Shown here piece after piece: positions 7,073-13,702 of a stretch of 22,690 bases of DNA. Each line of letters starts with the position of its first letter. Positions within the stretch are counted from its first letter, which is position 1. The stretch is from JAZTZP01 sp045637525 (lineage in GTDB: Bacteria; Bacillota; Clostridia; UBA1381): NCBI GenBank assembly GCA_045637525.1, contig JAZTZP010000018.1, positions 1 through 22,690 of the forward strand, given 5' to 3'. Both the position numbers and the translations under genes were made by a program. A model generated the notes under the pieces. It did no database searches. It was not told where the DNA came from and saw only the letters and a list, made by a program, of their open reading frames with translations.

Positions 7073-7885
7073 TTACAGCTTCGCTACTGCCGCTCTTATA
7101 AGGGGCAAGTCCTCACGATATGTAATGCCGTACCATTGCTCATCTGTCGTTAACACTTTTACAGAATGGGACTGTGCAATCATTTTACTGATTACTGAAG
7201 GGAGGAAAAACTCTGCCTTCGGCTCTGATATGTTTTCATTTAAAAATGCTTTAAACTCTTTTTCGAGTGTGTTAAATATATCAGGGCGCAGTCCCCACAT
7301 ATTCATTGAAACTATTGTATCTAAAGGTATTCCCGAATCCTTTGTTATTGCTGTAACCTCTGTTACGCTCTTTAAAAATCCGTTTTCTGTTTCACAAACG
7401 CCTCTTGAAACACTGCCGTTTTCGGAAAGTGTGTTTCCGAGCTTATAGCCTGCCATACACATACCTTCGCTGTTTACAAGATAATCGTGCATAATCTTAA
7501 AGCTTGAGCTTCCGTAAAAATCATCTGCATTTATTACTGTAAACGGAAAATTCACGGCATCCTTTGCACATAAAATTGCATGGCCGGTTCCCCAGGGCTT
7601 TTGCCGGCTATCCGGACAGATGAAGCCTTCGGGTAAGCTGTCCTTTTCCTGGAACACATATTCTGTATCAATCATTTTTTCTATTCTTTTTCCAGCCATA
7701 AGACGGAAATCTTTTTCGATATCCTTTCTTATGATGATAACAGCTTTATTAAAGCCTGCCGATACGGCATCGGCAACTGAATAATCTATAATCATTTCAC
7801 CGTTTGGACCTATCGGTTCAGCTTGTTTGAGTCCGCCAAAACGACTTCCCATTCCGGCTGCCATTACAACAATTCCTGTATTCAT
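7073..7885 (-). CDS. Sugar-1-phosphate nucleotidyltransferase
   Basis: A 270-aa Rossmann-like NTP transferase. The nucleotide-binding motif MAAGMGSRFGGLKQ (residues 8-21) has the G-x-G-x-R signature, Lys20 is in the usual position, and later come PWGTGHAILCAKD and the metal-binding VINADDFYG. Such enzymes join NTP and a sugar 1-phosphate to give an NDP-sugar and pyrophosphate. The neighbouring NahK-like kinase suggests the substrate is GlcNAc-1-P or GalNAc-1-P and the product UDP-HexNAc (inference). No left-handed beta-helix acetyltransferase domain is present, so it is not GlmU. The start ATG at 7885 follows an AAAAGGAG site. It is the first gene of the operon, divergent from an AraC regulator. 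Confidence 0.85.
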   Translation of the reverse strand: MNTGIVVMAAGMGSRFGGLKQAEPIGPNGEMIIDYSVADAVSAGFNKAVIIIRKDIEKDFRLMAGKRIEKMIDTEYVFQEKDSLPEGFICPDSRQKPWGTGHAILCAKDAVNFPFTVINADDFYGSSSFKIMHDYLVNSEGMCMAGYKLGNTLSENGSVSRGVCETENGFLKSVTEVTAITKDSGIPLDTIVSMNMWGLRPDIFNTLEKEFKAFLNENISEPKAEFFLPSVISKMIAQSHSVKVLTTDEQWYGITYREDLPLIRAAVAKL

Positions 7886-7914
7886 AATTTTTTCTCCTTT
7901 TTTTGCGGTAACTA

Positions 7915-8013
7915 TTTACAATTTAAAGGTTTTGTGATATAATGGTATTGCACATAAAAACAGCAATTATATCATACTGAGTTATTATACCATAAAACTA
8001 CTATACATAACAA
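7915..8013. promoter_or_regulatory. Overlapping divergent promoters with an inverted repeat
   Basis: On the plus strand, TTTACA (7915-7920)-N17-TATAAT (7938-7943) would drive the AraC gene. On the minus strand, TTGTTA (8008-8013)-N18-TATAAT (7984-7989) would drive the nucleotidyltransferase-kinase operon. The predicted start sites (about 7950 and 7977) face each other, so the transcripts would overlap by some 27 nt. An interrupted inverted repeat lies between: TGATATAA (7935-7942) and TTGC (7948-7951) against GCAA (7963-7966) and TTATATCA (7967-7974). It is a candidate operator for the AraC protein. Confidence 0.5.
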
Positions 8014-8074
8014 TATAATTTTGGTACTAAAATATATGAAAATAGTGCAGAGTGGGGAAGGAGGCGGATGAAAT

Positions 8075-8920
8075 TTGTGGGAGATTTACAAGATTGATGA
8101 ACAGTTAAGGATTACGGGATTTTATTCGTTATTTGAATGTAAATACGATACGGACTATTCATTTCCGGGTGAAACTCATAATTTCTGGGAATGTTTATAT
8201 GTAATTGATGGAAGTGTATGTGCATCGGGAGATGAGCGTGTATACGATCTCTCAAAAAATGAAATGATTTTTCATAAACCGATGGAGCTGCATAAGTTCT
8301 ATATCACAGGCAACAAGCCGGCACATCTTTTAATATTTTCGTTTGATGTGAGCGGTGAGTTTATGAATTTTTTTGAAAAAAAGGCATTCCGGCTTACAGA
8401 AGAACAAAACAGGATAATGCGTTCATTACTTGGATTTTTAAGGGACAAGGCAGAGCGTGAGATGGTTGATGAGCATGATACGGGACTGTATCTGGAAGCT
8501 TTTAATAAAGGTAAGACGTATTCGCAGATGGTTGCTACTATTATAGAACAGCTGTTTTTATCTTTTCACGAAAAAAATGCCGAGGCAATAACCGTAAATA
8601 CTTCGGAAACACGTGTATTCAGAAAAGCTGTAACTGTTATGAACGCATGCATAGGACAATGGCTTACCGTTAACGATATTGCAGATAAATGCAATATCAG
8701 CAGTACGCAGCTTAAAAGAATTTTTCATAAATATGCAAGCTTCGGGGTACATAAATATTATCTTAAGCTTAAAATTAATACGGCGTGTGCTTTGCTCGGC
8801 GATGGGAAAAGCATTGGGGAGATATCGGATGAGCTTGGATTTTGTAATCAGAATTATTTCTCAACCGTTTTTAAACGTGAAACAGGCATGGCACCGCTTG
8901 AATATAAAAAGAATATGTAA
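8075..8920 (+). CDS. AraC family transcriptional regulator
   Basis: A 281-aa regulator with an N-terminal cupin-like sensing domain (residues about 15-110, including HNFWECLYVIDGSV and HKPMELHKFYI) and a C-terminal AraC double helix-turn-helix (about 184-281: VNDIADKCNISSTQLKRIFHK, then IGEISDELGFCNQNYFSTVFKRETGMAPLEY). The only start that opens the frame is TTG at 8075, because an in-frame TGA precedes it at 8069-8071. A strong AAGGAGG lies 10 nt upstream. It is divergent from the nucleotidyltransferase-nahK operon and is probably its activator, with an amino sugar or its phosphate as a possible effector (inference). Confidence 0.9.
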   Translation: MWEIYKIDEQLRITGFYSLFECKYDTDYSFPGETHNFWECLYVIDGSVCASGDERVYDLSKNEMIFHKPMELHKFYITGNKPAHLLIFSFDVSGEFMNFFEKKAFRLTEEQNRIMRSLLGFLRDKAEREMVDEHDTGLYLEAFNKGKTYSQMVATIIEQLFLSFHEKNAEAITVNTSETRVFRKAVTVMNACIGQWLTVNDIADKCNISSTQLKRIFHKYASFGVHKYYLKLKINTACALLGDGKSIGEISDELGFCNQNYFSTVFKRETGMAPLEYKKNM

Positions 8921-8995
8921 GGAATGTTTTGGATGAAACCAAAACCTTACGGACTTTTACACGCTGTTTTTACCGCATAAGAGGGATTTAAATTA

Positions 8996-9026
8996 AAAAG
9001 GAGCTGTTGCGTGAACAGCTCCTTTT
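8996..9026. terminator. Bidirectional terminator between AraC and antiporter genes
   Basis: Perfect stem AAAAGGAGCTGTT (8996-9008) with AACAGCTCCTTTT (9014-9026) and loop GCGTG. A smaller inverted repeat, GTTTTGG/CCAAAAC (8926-8945), lies just after the AraC stop. Confidence 0.9.
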
Positions 9027-9028
9027 CA

Positions 9029-9955
9029 TTACCATATCATTGCGAAATATGCCACATAGCATAAAAGCATTACTGCTCCTGACCAGCGCATGAGCTTTTT
9101 GTTTTTTATGCAGCAGACGAGCAACAGAGCTGCTGCGAATGTTGCTACCAATGTGTCGAATATAAAGCTCTGTGCAAACGGAACGGGAATTATAAGTCCG
9201 GAAATGCCTACAACGAACAGGATGTTGAAGATGTTGCTTCCTACTATGTTTCCGATTGCTATATCTGCATTGTGTTTGCGTGCTGCAGAAACAGAGGTGA
9301 ATAATTCCGGAAGGGATGTTCCGAGCGCTACTATTGTAAGACCGATAAAACGTTCGCTAAGACCAAGTGCTTTTGCGATGTTTGTTGCGGCGTCTACGGT
9401 TACATTACTTCCGAGAATAATAAGTACAAGACCTATAATTGTAAAGGGGATGGCTTTTTTTATAGTCATTTCCTTTACCGGCTCTTCCTGATTGTTGGTA
9501 CCGTTTTTAGCCATACGGAACAGATAAAGCAGATAAAGAACAAATACAACTAAAAGGATAATTCCGTCAACAATGCTGATAACGCTGTCGAGACCTAAGG
9601 CTAAAAGCAGAAGTGTAACGGCAATCATAAAAGGTGTTTCGATTTTTATAGTCGATTTTGCAACCGCAAGCGGGGTGATAAGCGCTGAAATTCCGAGTAT
9701 TATAAAAATGTTCAGGATATTACTTCCTACTATATTGCCTATTGTAATATCTGCATTTCCTTTGAGCGCTGCTGAAATACTCACAGCAGCTTCCGGAGCG
9801 CTTGTTCCCATGGCAACAATGGTAAGCCCTATAACAAGCTGAGGAATACCGAGCTTTGAAGCAATTCCCGAAGAACCGTCAACAAAAAGGTCGGCACCTT
9901 TTATGAGCAAAACAAAGCCTATAACTAACAACAACAATTGAATAACAAAGTCCAT
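9029..9955 (-). CDS. Calcium/sodium antiporter (YrbG/CaCA family)
   Basis: An integral membrane Ca2+/Na+ exchanger of about 308 aa. It shows the two inverted alpha-repeats of the family: VIGLTIVAMGTSAPEAAVS with IGNIVGSNILN in the first half and FIGLTIVALGTSLPELFTS with IGNIVGSNIFN in the second. The GTSxPE segments carry the ion-binding acidic residues. About ten hydrophobic segments are visible, with a short charged loop (KNGTNNQEEPVKE) in the middle. The open frame runs upstream to a TTG at 10003, but ATG at 9955 has AAGGAG 7 nt upstream and begins with the expected first helix, so I use it. It is 99 nt downstream of a KdpDE-like pair on the same strand. Confidence 0.92.
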   Translation of the reverse strand: MDFVIQLLLLVIGFVLLIKGADLFVDGSSGIASKLGIPQLVIGLTIVAMGTSAPEAAVSISAALKGNADITIGNIVGSNILNIFIILGISALITPLAVAKSTIKIETPFMIAVTLLLLALGLDSVISIVDGIILLVVFVLYLLYLFRMAKNGTNNQEEPVKEMTIKKAIPFTIIGLVLIILGSNVTVDAATNIAKALGLSERFIGLTIVALGTSLPELFTSVSAARKHNADIAIGNIVGSNIFNILFVVGISGLIIPVPFAQSFIFDTLVATFAAALLLVCCIKNKKLMRWSGAVMLLCYVAYFAMIW

Positions 9956-10018
9956 TTCAGGTCTCCTTATGTAATATGATATTTGCAGATTATTATTCGA
10001 CAAATCCGCATTAATATA

Positions 10019-10052
10019 ATTATATCATATTTTCGGTAAAGATGCGGTAAAG
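10019..10052 (-). promoter_or_regulatory. Antiporter promoter with PhoB/OmpR-type direct repeat in place of a -35
   Basis: On the minus strand the repeat CTTTACCG occurs twice (10045-10052 and 10034-10041) with 11-bp periodicity. A TATAAT -10 (10019-10024) follows after 9 bp. The expected -35 (CCGCAT) is poor and is covered by the repeats. This is the layout of activated promoters bound by OmpR/PhoB-family response regulators. The adjacent response regulator gene ends at 10055 and is the obvious candidate. Confidence 0.5.
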
Positions 10053-10054
10053 AA

Positions 10055-10762
10055 TTAATTGTCCTGCTCTTTCATGCGGTAACCGACACCGAGTTCGTTT
10101 AAGATATAATGATTTTGCCCCGGGATTGAACCGAATTTTTTTCGTATATTTGCCATATTAACCTGAAGCTTTTTAGTGCTTCCGTAATCGTTATATCCCC
10201 ATATAGCCTTGATTATGGCAGAATACGTAAGAACCTTTCCCGAGTGCTCCGAAAGGTATGCGACGATGTTGTATTCCGTTTGTGTAAGCTTGATTTCTTT
10301 GTTGTTTATAAAAATTTGTCTTGAATCGTAGTTGATAATGAGATCGTCTAAGACGAATTTTCCGCCGGGCAGATGCCCTTCATCGGAGCGGTGTGTTGCA
10401 GTTCTGAGAGCTGAGCGTATACGTGCCATTAATTCGGCAGAGCCGAACGGCTTTGTTACATAATCGTTTGCACCCATGTCGAGTGCATGGACTTTTTCTT
10501 TTTCATCAGTTCTTGCAGACAGTACAATAACAGGTGTGTTTGAGTTTTTCCGTACATGATTTAAAAACTCTGTGCCGTCGCGGTCGGGGAGACCGAGGTC
10601 GAGAATAACCAGGTCGGGGCGGTAAGAATCAAACATCATTTTTCCGCCGGCACAGGTTTCGGCTTTCAGTGCCTGATAACCGTTTGCCTCCAGAAGTGTG
10701 CATACAAGTGTATTTATATTATTTTCATCTTCAATAATAAGTATTTTGTATTTATTATTCAT
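10055..10762 (-). CDS. KdpE-like response regulator (OmpR/PhoB family)
   Basis: A 235-aa two-domain regulator. The receiver domain (1-120) has the acidic pair Glu11-Asp12, phospho-acceptor Asp55 in VILDLGLPD and Lys104 in YVTKPF. The C-terminal winged helix (about 130-235) includes LTQTEYNIVAYLSEHSGKVLT, the Trp-Gly-Tyr segment and VNMANIRKKFG with GVGYRM at the end. It overlaps the sensor kinase gene by 8 bp, which implies translational coupling. Sequence style is closest to KdpE as I remember it. There is no kdpFABC in the window, and the nearest possible target is the Ca2+/Na+ antiporter downstream, whose promoter carries a direct repeat. Confidence 0.92.
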   Translation of the reverse strand: MNNKYKILIIEDENNINTLVCTLLEANGYQALKAETCAGGKMMFDSYRPDLVILDLGLPDRDGTEFLNHVRKNSNTPVIVLSARTDEKEKVHALDMGANDYVTKPFGSAELMARIRSALRTATHRSDEGHLPGGKFVLDDLIINYDSRQIFINNKEIKLTQTEYNIVAYLSEHSGKVLTYSAIIKAIWGYNDYGSTKKLQVNMANIRKKFGSIPGQNHYILNELGVGYRMKEQDN

Positions 10763-11816
10763 CTTCGGAATTCCCCTTATCTAAAGTAAATTTAAACGAT
10801 GTGCCGCCTGATTTCGGAATTTCGGCATATATATCGCCTCCATGCGCTTTTATGATGGAAGCACAGACGGATAAGCCTATACCGGAGTTGGTCTTTCTGC
10901 CGTCTGAGGGCCGGGAGATGTCGTTTCCACAGCCCGAAAAGATAGTTTTAAGACGTTCGGCATCAATTCCGCAGCCGTTATCTGTTATTTCAAAAATTAC
11001 TTTATTATGAGCTTCTGATACTTTTAAAGCAAGCTCGGTCATGCCAAAAGCGTGTTGTACTGCGTTTTCTAAAATATTAATTATAACCTGTTCAATAAGT
11101 ATTGCATCCATGGGGATAGTGAGAAAGTCTTCCGGAATGCAGATGTTTACAGGTGTTTTGGGGTATCTTTTATTGAATTTCATTAACACGGAGTCGATAA
11201 GCTCTTCTAAAACTGTCGGTGTTTTGATTATTTTAACATTACCGCCGTCCAGTTTTGTTATCGACAAAAGGTTTTCAACCATTCTTGTGAGCCATTCGGC
11301 GTCATCTTTGATTCCATGGAGCATTTTAAGCTTTTGTTCGTCCGTAAAGCAATTCTGATTTTCAAGTATTGCTGATGTGGAGCTGTAAATAGTGGTGAGG
11401 GGAGTGCGTAAATCATGAGAAACGGCGCGGAGCAGGTTTGCTCGCATACGCTCTTTTTCGCTTTCTGCCTTTAAAGCCTCCTGTCTCTTTAATTTCGTTG
11501 TTAATGCGCCTGTTATAAGGGTAACAATAATCATAATGACAGTTGAAACAATATTTTCCGGCATTGTGAAATTCAGCTTGAAAAAAGGGGAGGTGAAAGC
11601 ATAATTAACAGCCAGTACGCTTATTAATGAACACAGTATTCCGTATATGTAGCCCTGTGTAATCAGTGAAGTAAGAAATACTGCGAGAACAAATATTGCC
11701 GGGATTAAAGAGTCTGTTTTAAAAATATTCCGGATAAACAGACAGAGCAGGAATGATATGCATAATATGACAGCAGTTATTATCAGATTTTTTAAGATAG
11801 TACAGGATTTTTTCAT
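10755..11816 (-). CDS. KdpD-like sensor histidine kinase (short form)
   Basis: A 353-aa membrane histidine kinase. Four hydrophobic segments (about 8-30, 36-52, 57-70 and 88-106) match the DUF4118 membrane module of KdpD. They are followed by a short coiled linker, the phospho-acceptor His134 in SHDLRTPLT, and the ATPase part with NILENAVQHA (N box), DNGCGID (G1) and SGIGLSVCA (G2). The large cytosolic N-terminal KdpD and Usp-like domains of the full-length protein (about 900 aa) are absent and no GAF domain is visible, so the signal is probably sensed in or near the membrane. ATG at 11816 follows AAGGAAA. The gene has its own promoter (11852-11880). Confidence 0.9.
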   Translation of the reverse strand: MKKSCTILKNLIITAVILCISFLLCLFIRNIFKTDSLIPAIFVLAVFLTSLITQGYIYGILCSLISVLAVNYAFTSPFFKLNFTMPENIVSTVIMIIVTLITGALTTKLKRQEALKAESEKERMRANLLRAVSHDLRTPLTTIYSSTSAILENQNCFTDEQKLKMLHGIKDDAEWLTRMVENLLSITKLDGGNVKIIKTPTVLEELIDSVLMKFNKRYPKTPVNICIPEDFLTIPMDAILIEQVIINILENAVQHAFGMTELALKVSEAHNKVIFEITDNGCGIDAERLKTIFSGCGNDISRPSDGRKTNSGIGLSVCASIIKAHGGDIYAEIPKSGGTSFKFTLDKGNSEDE

Positions 11817-11851
11817 TGATTTGTTTTCCTTTTTTGATTTATCAGACTGAG

Positions 11852-11880
11852 ATTATACCATAAAAGTCAGCATATTTCAA
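11852..11880 (-). promoter_or_regulatory. Promoter of the KdpDE-like operon
   Basis: On the minus strand TTGAAA (11875-11880), a 17-bp spacer and TATAAT (11852-11857). The -35 touches the first unit of the hairpin array. Confidence 0.75.
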
Positions 11881-12051
11881 TGATGCATTGCCGATGACAA
11901 TATGATGCATTTGCTTCGCAAATATGATGTTGCTACACTTCGTTTCGCAATGATGCGATGTTTGCTTCAAAACATTAGGCAAAGCCGACATCATTCCCGA
12001 AGGAAACATCATTAGCGTTAGCGACATCATTTGCCTAAGGCAAACATCATT
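11880..12051. repeat. Hairpin array 1 with ATGATG linkers
   Basis: Short palindromes are separated by a constant ATGATG linker (11880, 11902, 11924 and 11950) in the left half and by its complement, ACATCAT (11988, 12006, 12024 and 12044), in the right half. The clearest stems are ATTTGC-TTC-GCAAAT (11909-11923) and TTTGCC-TAA-GGCAAA (12030-12044). Weaker ones are ATTG/CAAT (11887-11901), TTGC/GCAA (11930-11950) and TTCC/GGAA (11994-12005). The spacing is 18-26 bp. Minus-strand reading frames across it are not convincing. The function is unknown. It lies between the tRNA terminator and the sensor kinase promoter. Confidence 0.75.
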
Positions 12052-12052
12052 C

Positions 12053-12094
12053 AAAAAAAGTCGCCTTTGTCAGTAGACAAAAGTGACTTTTTTT
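12053..12094 (-). terminator. Terminator of the tRNA operon
   Basis: Imperfect stem: TTTGTC (12066-12071) with GACAAA (12076-12081), and AAAAAAAGTC (12053-12062) with GACTTTTTTT (12085-12094). On the minus strand it ends in a run of seven T, directly after the tRNA-Tyr CCA end. Confidence 0.85.
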
Positions 12095-12096
12095 GA

Positions 12097-12181
12097 TGGT
12101 GGGAGAGGATGGATTCGAACCATCGAAGTCGAAGACAACAGATTTACAGTCTGCCCCCTTTGGCCACTCGGGAACTCTCCC
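12097..12181 (-). tRNA. tRNA-Tyr (anticodon GTA)
   Basis: An 85-nt tRNA with encoded CCA. The acceptor arms are GGGAGAG/CTCTCCC, the anticodon stem-loop is CAGACTGTAAATCTG with anticodon GTA, the long variable arm (TGTCTTCGACTTCGA) is typical of bacterial tRNA-Tyr, and the T arm has GGTTCGAATCC. It is last in its operon. Confidence 0.95.
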
Positions 12182-12189
12182 ATATGTAA

Positions 12190-12210
12190 GGACAAGATAA
12201 AATCTTGTCC
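12190..12210. other. Perfect hairpin between tRNA-Thr and tRNA-Tyr
   Basis: GGACAAGAT (12190-12198) pairs with ATCTTGTCC (12202-12210) around an AAA loop (TTT on the transcribed strand). There is no T-run behind it, so it is unlikely to terminate. It may help separate or process the two tRNAs. Confidence 0.6.
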
Positions 12211-12215
12211 CTTTG

Positions 12216-12291
12216 TGGAGCTGGTGATGGGACTCGAACCCGCGACCTGCTGATTACAAATCAGCTGCTCTACCAATTGAGCTACACCAGC
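12216..12291 (-). tRNA. tRNA-Thr (anticodon TGT)
   Basis: A 76-nt tRNA with encoded CCA. It has the acceptor GCTGGTG/CACCAGC, D arm TAGCTCAATTGGTAGAGCA, anticodon loop TTTGTAA with anticodon TGT, and T arm GGGTTCGAGTCCC. Confidence 0.96.
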
Positions 12292-12310
12292 ATTTCTTAA
12301 CTGCTTGACT

Positions 12311-12339
12311 ATTATAACATATAATTGATAATTTGTCAA
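12311..12339 (-). promoter_or_regulatory. Promoter of the tRNA-Thr-tRNA-Tyr operon
   Basis: A perfect minus-strand promoter: TTGACA (12334-12339), 17-bp spacer, TATAAT (12311-12316). It lies between tRNA-Val and tRNA-Thr, so the four tRNA genes have two promoters. An A/T-rich inverted repeat (GAAAATTTTT/AAAAATTTTC, near 12349-12370) lies just upstream. Confidence 0.88.
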
Positions 12340-12391
12340 GCCTTTTTTGAAAATTTTTTAAAAATTTTCTTTCACATCATAATCCATAAAA

Positions 12392-12467
12392 TGGTGGGAG
12401 TTACAGGGCTCGAACCTGTGACATCCTGCTTGTAAGGCAGACGCTCTCCCAGCTGAGCTAAACTCCC
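12392..12467 (-). tRNA. tRNA-Val (anticodon TAC)
   Basis: A 76-nt tRNA with encoded CCA. It has the acceptor GGGAGTT/AACTCCC, D arm TAGCTCAGCTGGGAGAGCG, anticodon stem-loop TCTGCCTTACAAGCAGA with anticodon TAC, and T arm AGGTTCGAGCCCT. Confidence 0.96.
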
Positions 12468-12476
12468 ATGTTTTTA

Positions 12477-12553
12477 TGGTCGGGATGACAGGATTCGAAC
12501 CTGCGGCCCTCTGGTCCCAAACCAGATGCGCTACCAAACTGCGCTACATCCCG
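12477..12553 (-). tRNA. tRNA-Pro (anticodon TGG)
   Basis: A 77-nt tRNA with encoded CCA. It has the acceptor CGGGATG/CATCCCG, D arm TAGCGCAGTTTGGTAGCGC, anticodon stem-loop CTGGTTTGGGACCAG with anticodon TGG, and T arm GGTTCGAATCC. It is first in the tRNA cluster, 9 nt upstream of tRNA-Val. Confidence 0.96.
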
Positions 12554-12591
12554 ATAGGCTCTCTTTTGCCATCACTCAATGCGACCTCTAT

Positions 12592-12620
12592 ATAATAACA
12601 TTATTTTTGGTTTTTTTCAA
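12592..12620 (-). promoter_or_regulatory. Promoter of the tRNA-Pro-tRNA-Val unit
   Basis: Minus-strand TTGAAA (12615-12620), 17-bp spacer, TATTAT (12592-12597), about 40 bp upstream of tRNA-Pro. Confidence 0.7.
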
Positions 12621-12652
12621 GCCCCATATACGGCGTTTACAGCTGATTACGG

Positions 12653-13702
12653 TTAGTTATCTCTATAATTCTTCTTTTTTCTTGTGTTTTCGCTCTTTTT
12701 TAAAAAATTTAATTCTTTTTTTAAAATACAGAGAATTATAATAATGCCCGCAATTCCGCATACTCTGTAAAATATATCAATAAGAATACCGAAGCCTGCC
12801 GCTGACATGAAAAGTGCTGATAAAAAGATTATTACGACAGTTTTTGTTTTTGATGTAAAATGGATTATTGAGCCGTAGATACCGTATGCCGCAGATACTG
12901 CCGTTGTAAAGATTGCGGCGAACAGGATTACGGTATAAATCAGAAAAAGTGCCGTTCCCTGACGTCCGGACAGGGTAAGCATCGGCATTGTGCCGAGATT
13001 TATCTTTCCGTAATAAATGCTTATACTGCCCCACAGGCACGTCAGTACTGCAAATATAACCGCTCCGGACAGTATTGCCGCGGCGACGGACTGCTTTTTT
13101 GAATTTATAAAACGGCTGAGCGGACACATTATTCCAAAAGCGGACAGGATGTTATAGCCGCCGTAGCTTGCGGCACTCAAAGCCCAGTTATCTTTTAAGT
13201 TAAATGCGTGTATGCTTCTGTCGGAGGCTATGCGAAGTGCGGTGAGTGCTATCATAATACCGAGAAGCAGTCCCGTGATGCCGCACAGGTTAAGAAGCTT
13301 TTCTGTCGGGAGCAGTATGATGAGAATACAAAGTATATTAAATATTACCGGAACGATGAAAATTTTCTTTCCATATATATATGAAGAAATTTCTCCGGTG
13401 CCGGCAACCATGGCGGAATATACGCACATAAGAAATAATACAATGCAAATTTCACAGATGCCTGAAACACGGCGATTGCTTACGGCTGCGGTGTATTCTG
13501 ATACGGTGTATGTATTAAGCCGCCGGCAACCGGTGAGAAGTATATATAAAAAAGCGCCGAAAATGACGGAACACAATACTATCCCCAAAAAACCATATTT
13601 TCCGTATCTTGCAAAAAATGCCACGGTTTCAGCACCGGAAGCAAGGCCGGCGCCTATAAGAGCGGCGATATATGTACCCGATATAAATAAAACATTTTTC
13701 AT
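12653..13702 (-). CDS. YkvI-like integral membrane protein (APC/LeuT-fold family)
   Basis: A 349-aa polytopic membrane protein with about ten hydrophobic helices and a basic, Lys-rich C-terminal tail. The N-terminal helix carries the broken-helix motif GAGLASGAETVAFFARYG, typical of the YkvI family, which is distantly related to amino-acid transporters of the APC superfamily. The substrate is unknown. ATG at 13702 is preceded by GGAGAA. No clear terminator is seen before the tRNA-Pro promoter, so its mRNA may run into the tRNA cluster on the same strand. Confidence 0.8.
   Translation of the reverse strand: MKNVLFISGTYIAALIGAGLASGAETVAFFARYGKYGFLGIVLCSVIFGAFLYILLTGCRRLNTYTVSEYTAAVSNRRVSGICEICIVLFLMCVYSAMVAGTGEISSYIYGKKIFIVPVIFNILCILIILLPTEKLLNLCGITGLLLGIMIALTALRIASDRSIHAFNLKDNWALSAASYGGYNILSAFGIMCPLSRFINSKKQSVAAAILSGAVIFAVLTCLWGSISIYYGKINLGTMPMLTLSGRQGTALFLIYTVILFAAIFTTAVSAAYGIYGSIIHFTSKTKTVVIIFLSALFMSAAGFGILIDIFYRVCGIAGIIIILCILKKELNFLKKSENTRKKKNYRDN

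Noticed and set aside
9956..10003. N-terminal extension of the antiporter to the TTG at 10003
   Set aside because: There is no ribosome binding site upstream, and the extension covers the AAGGAG site used by the ATG at 9955; the extension has no membrane or signal character.
12070..12339. 89-codon minus-strand ORF covering the tRNA-Tyr and tRNA-Thr genes
   Set aside because: It is a translation of two complete tRNA genes and their spacer; there is no ribosome binding site, and the tRNAs explain the sequence.
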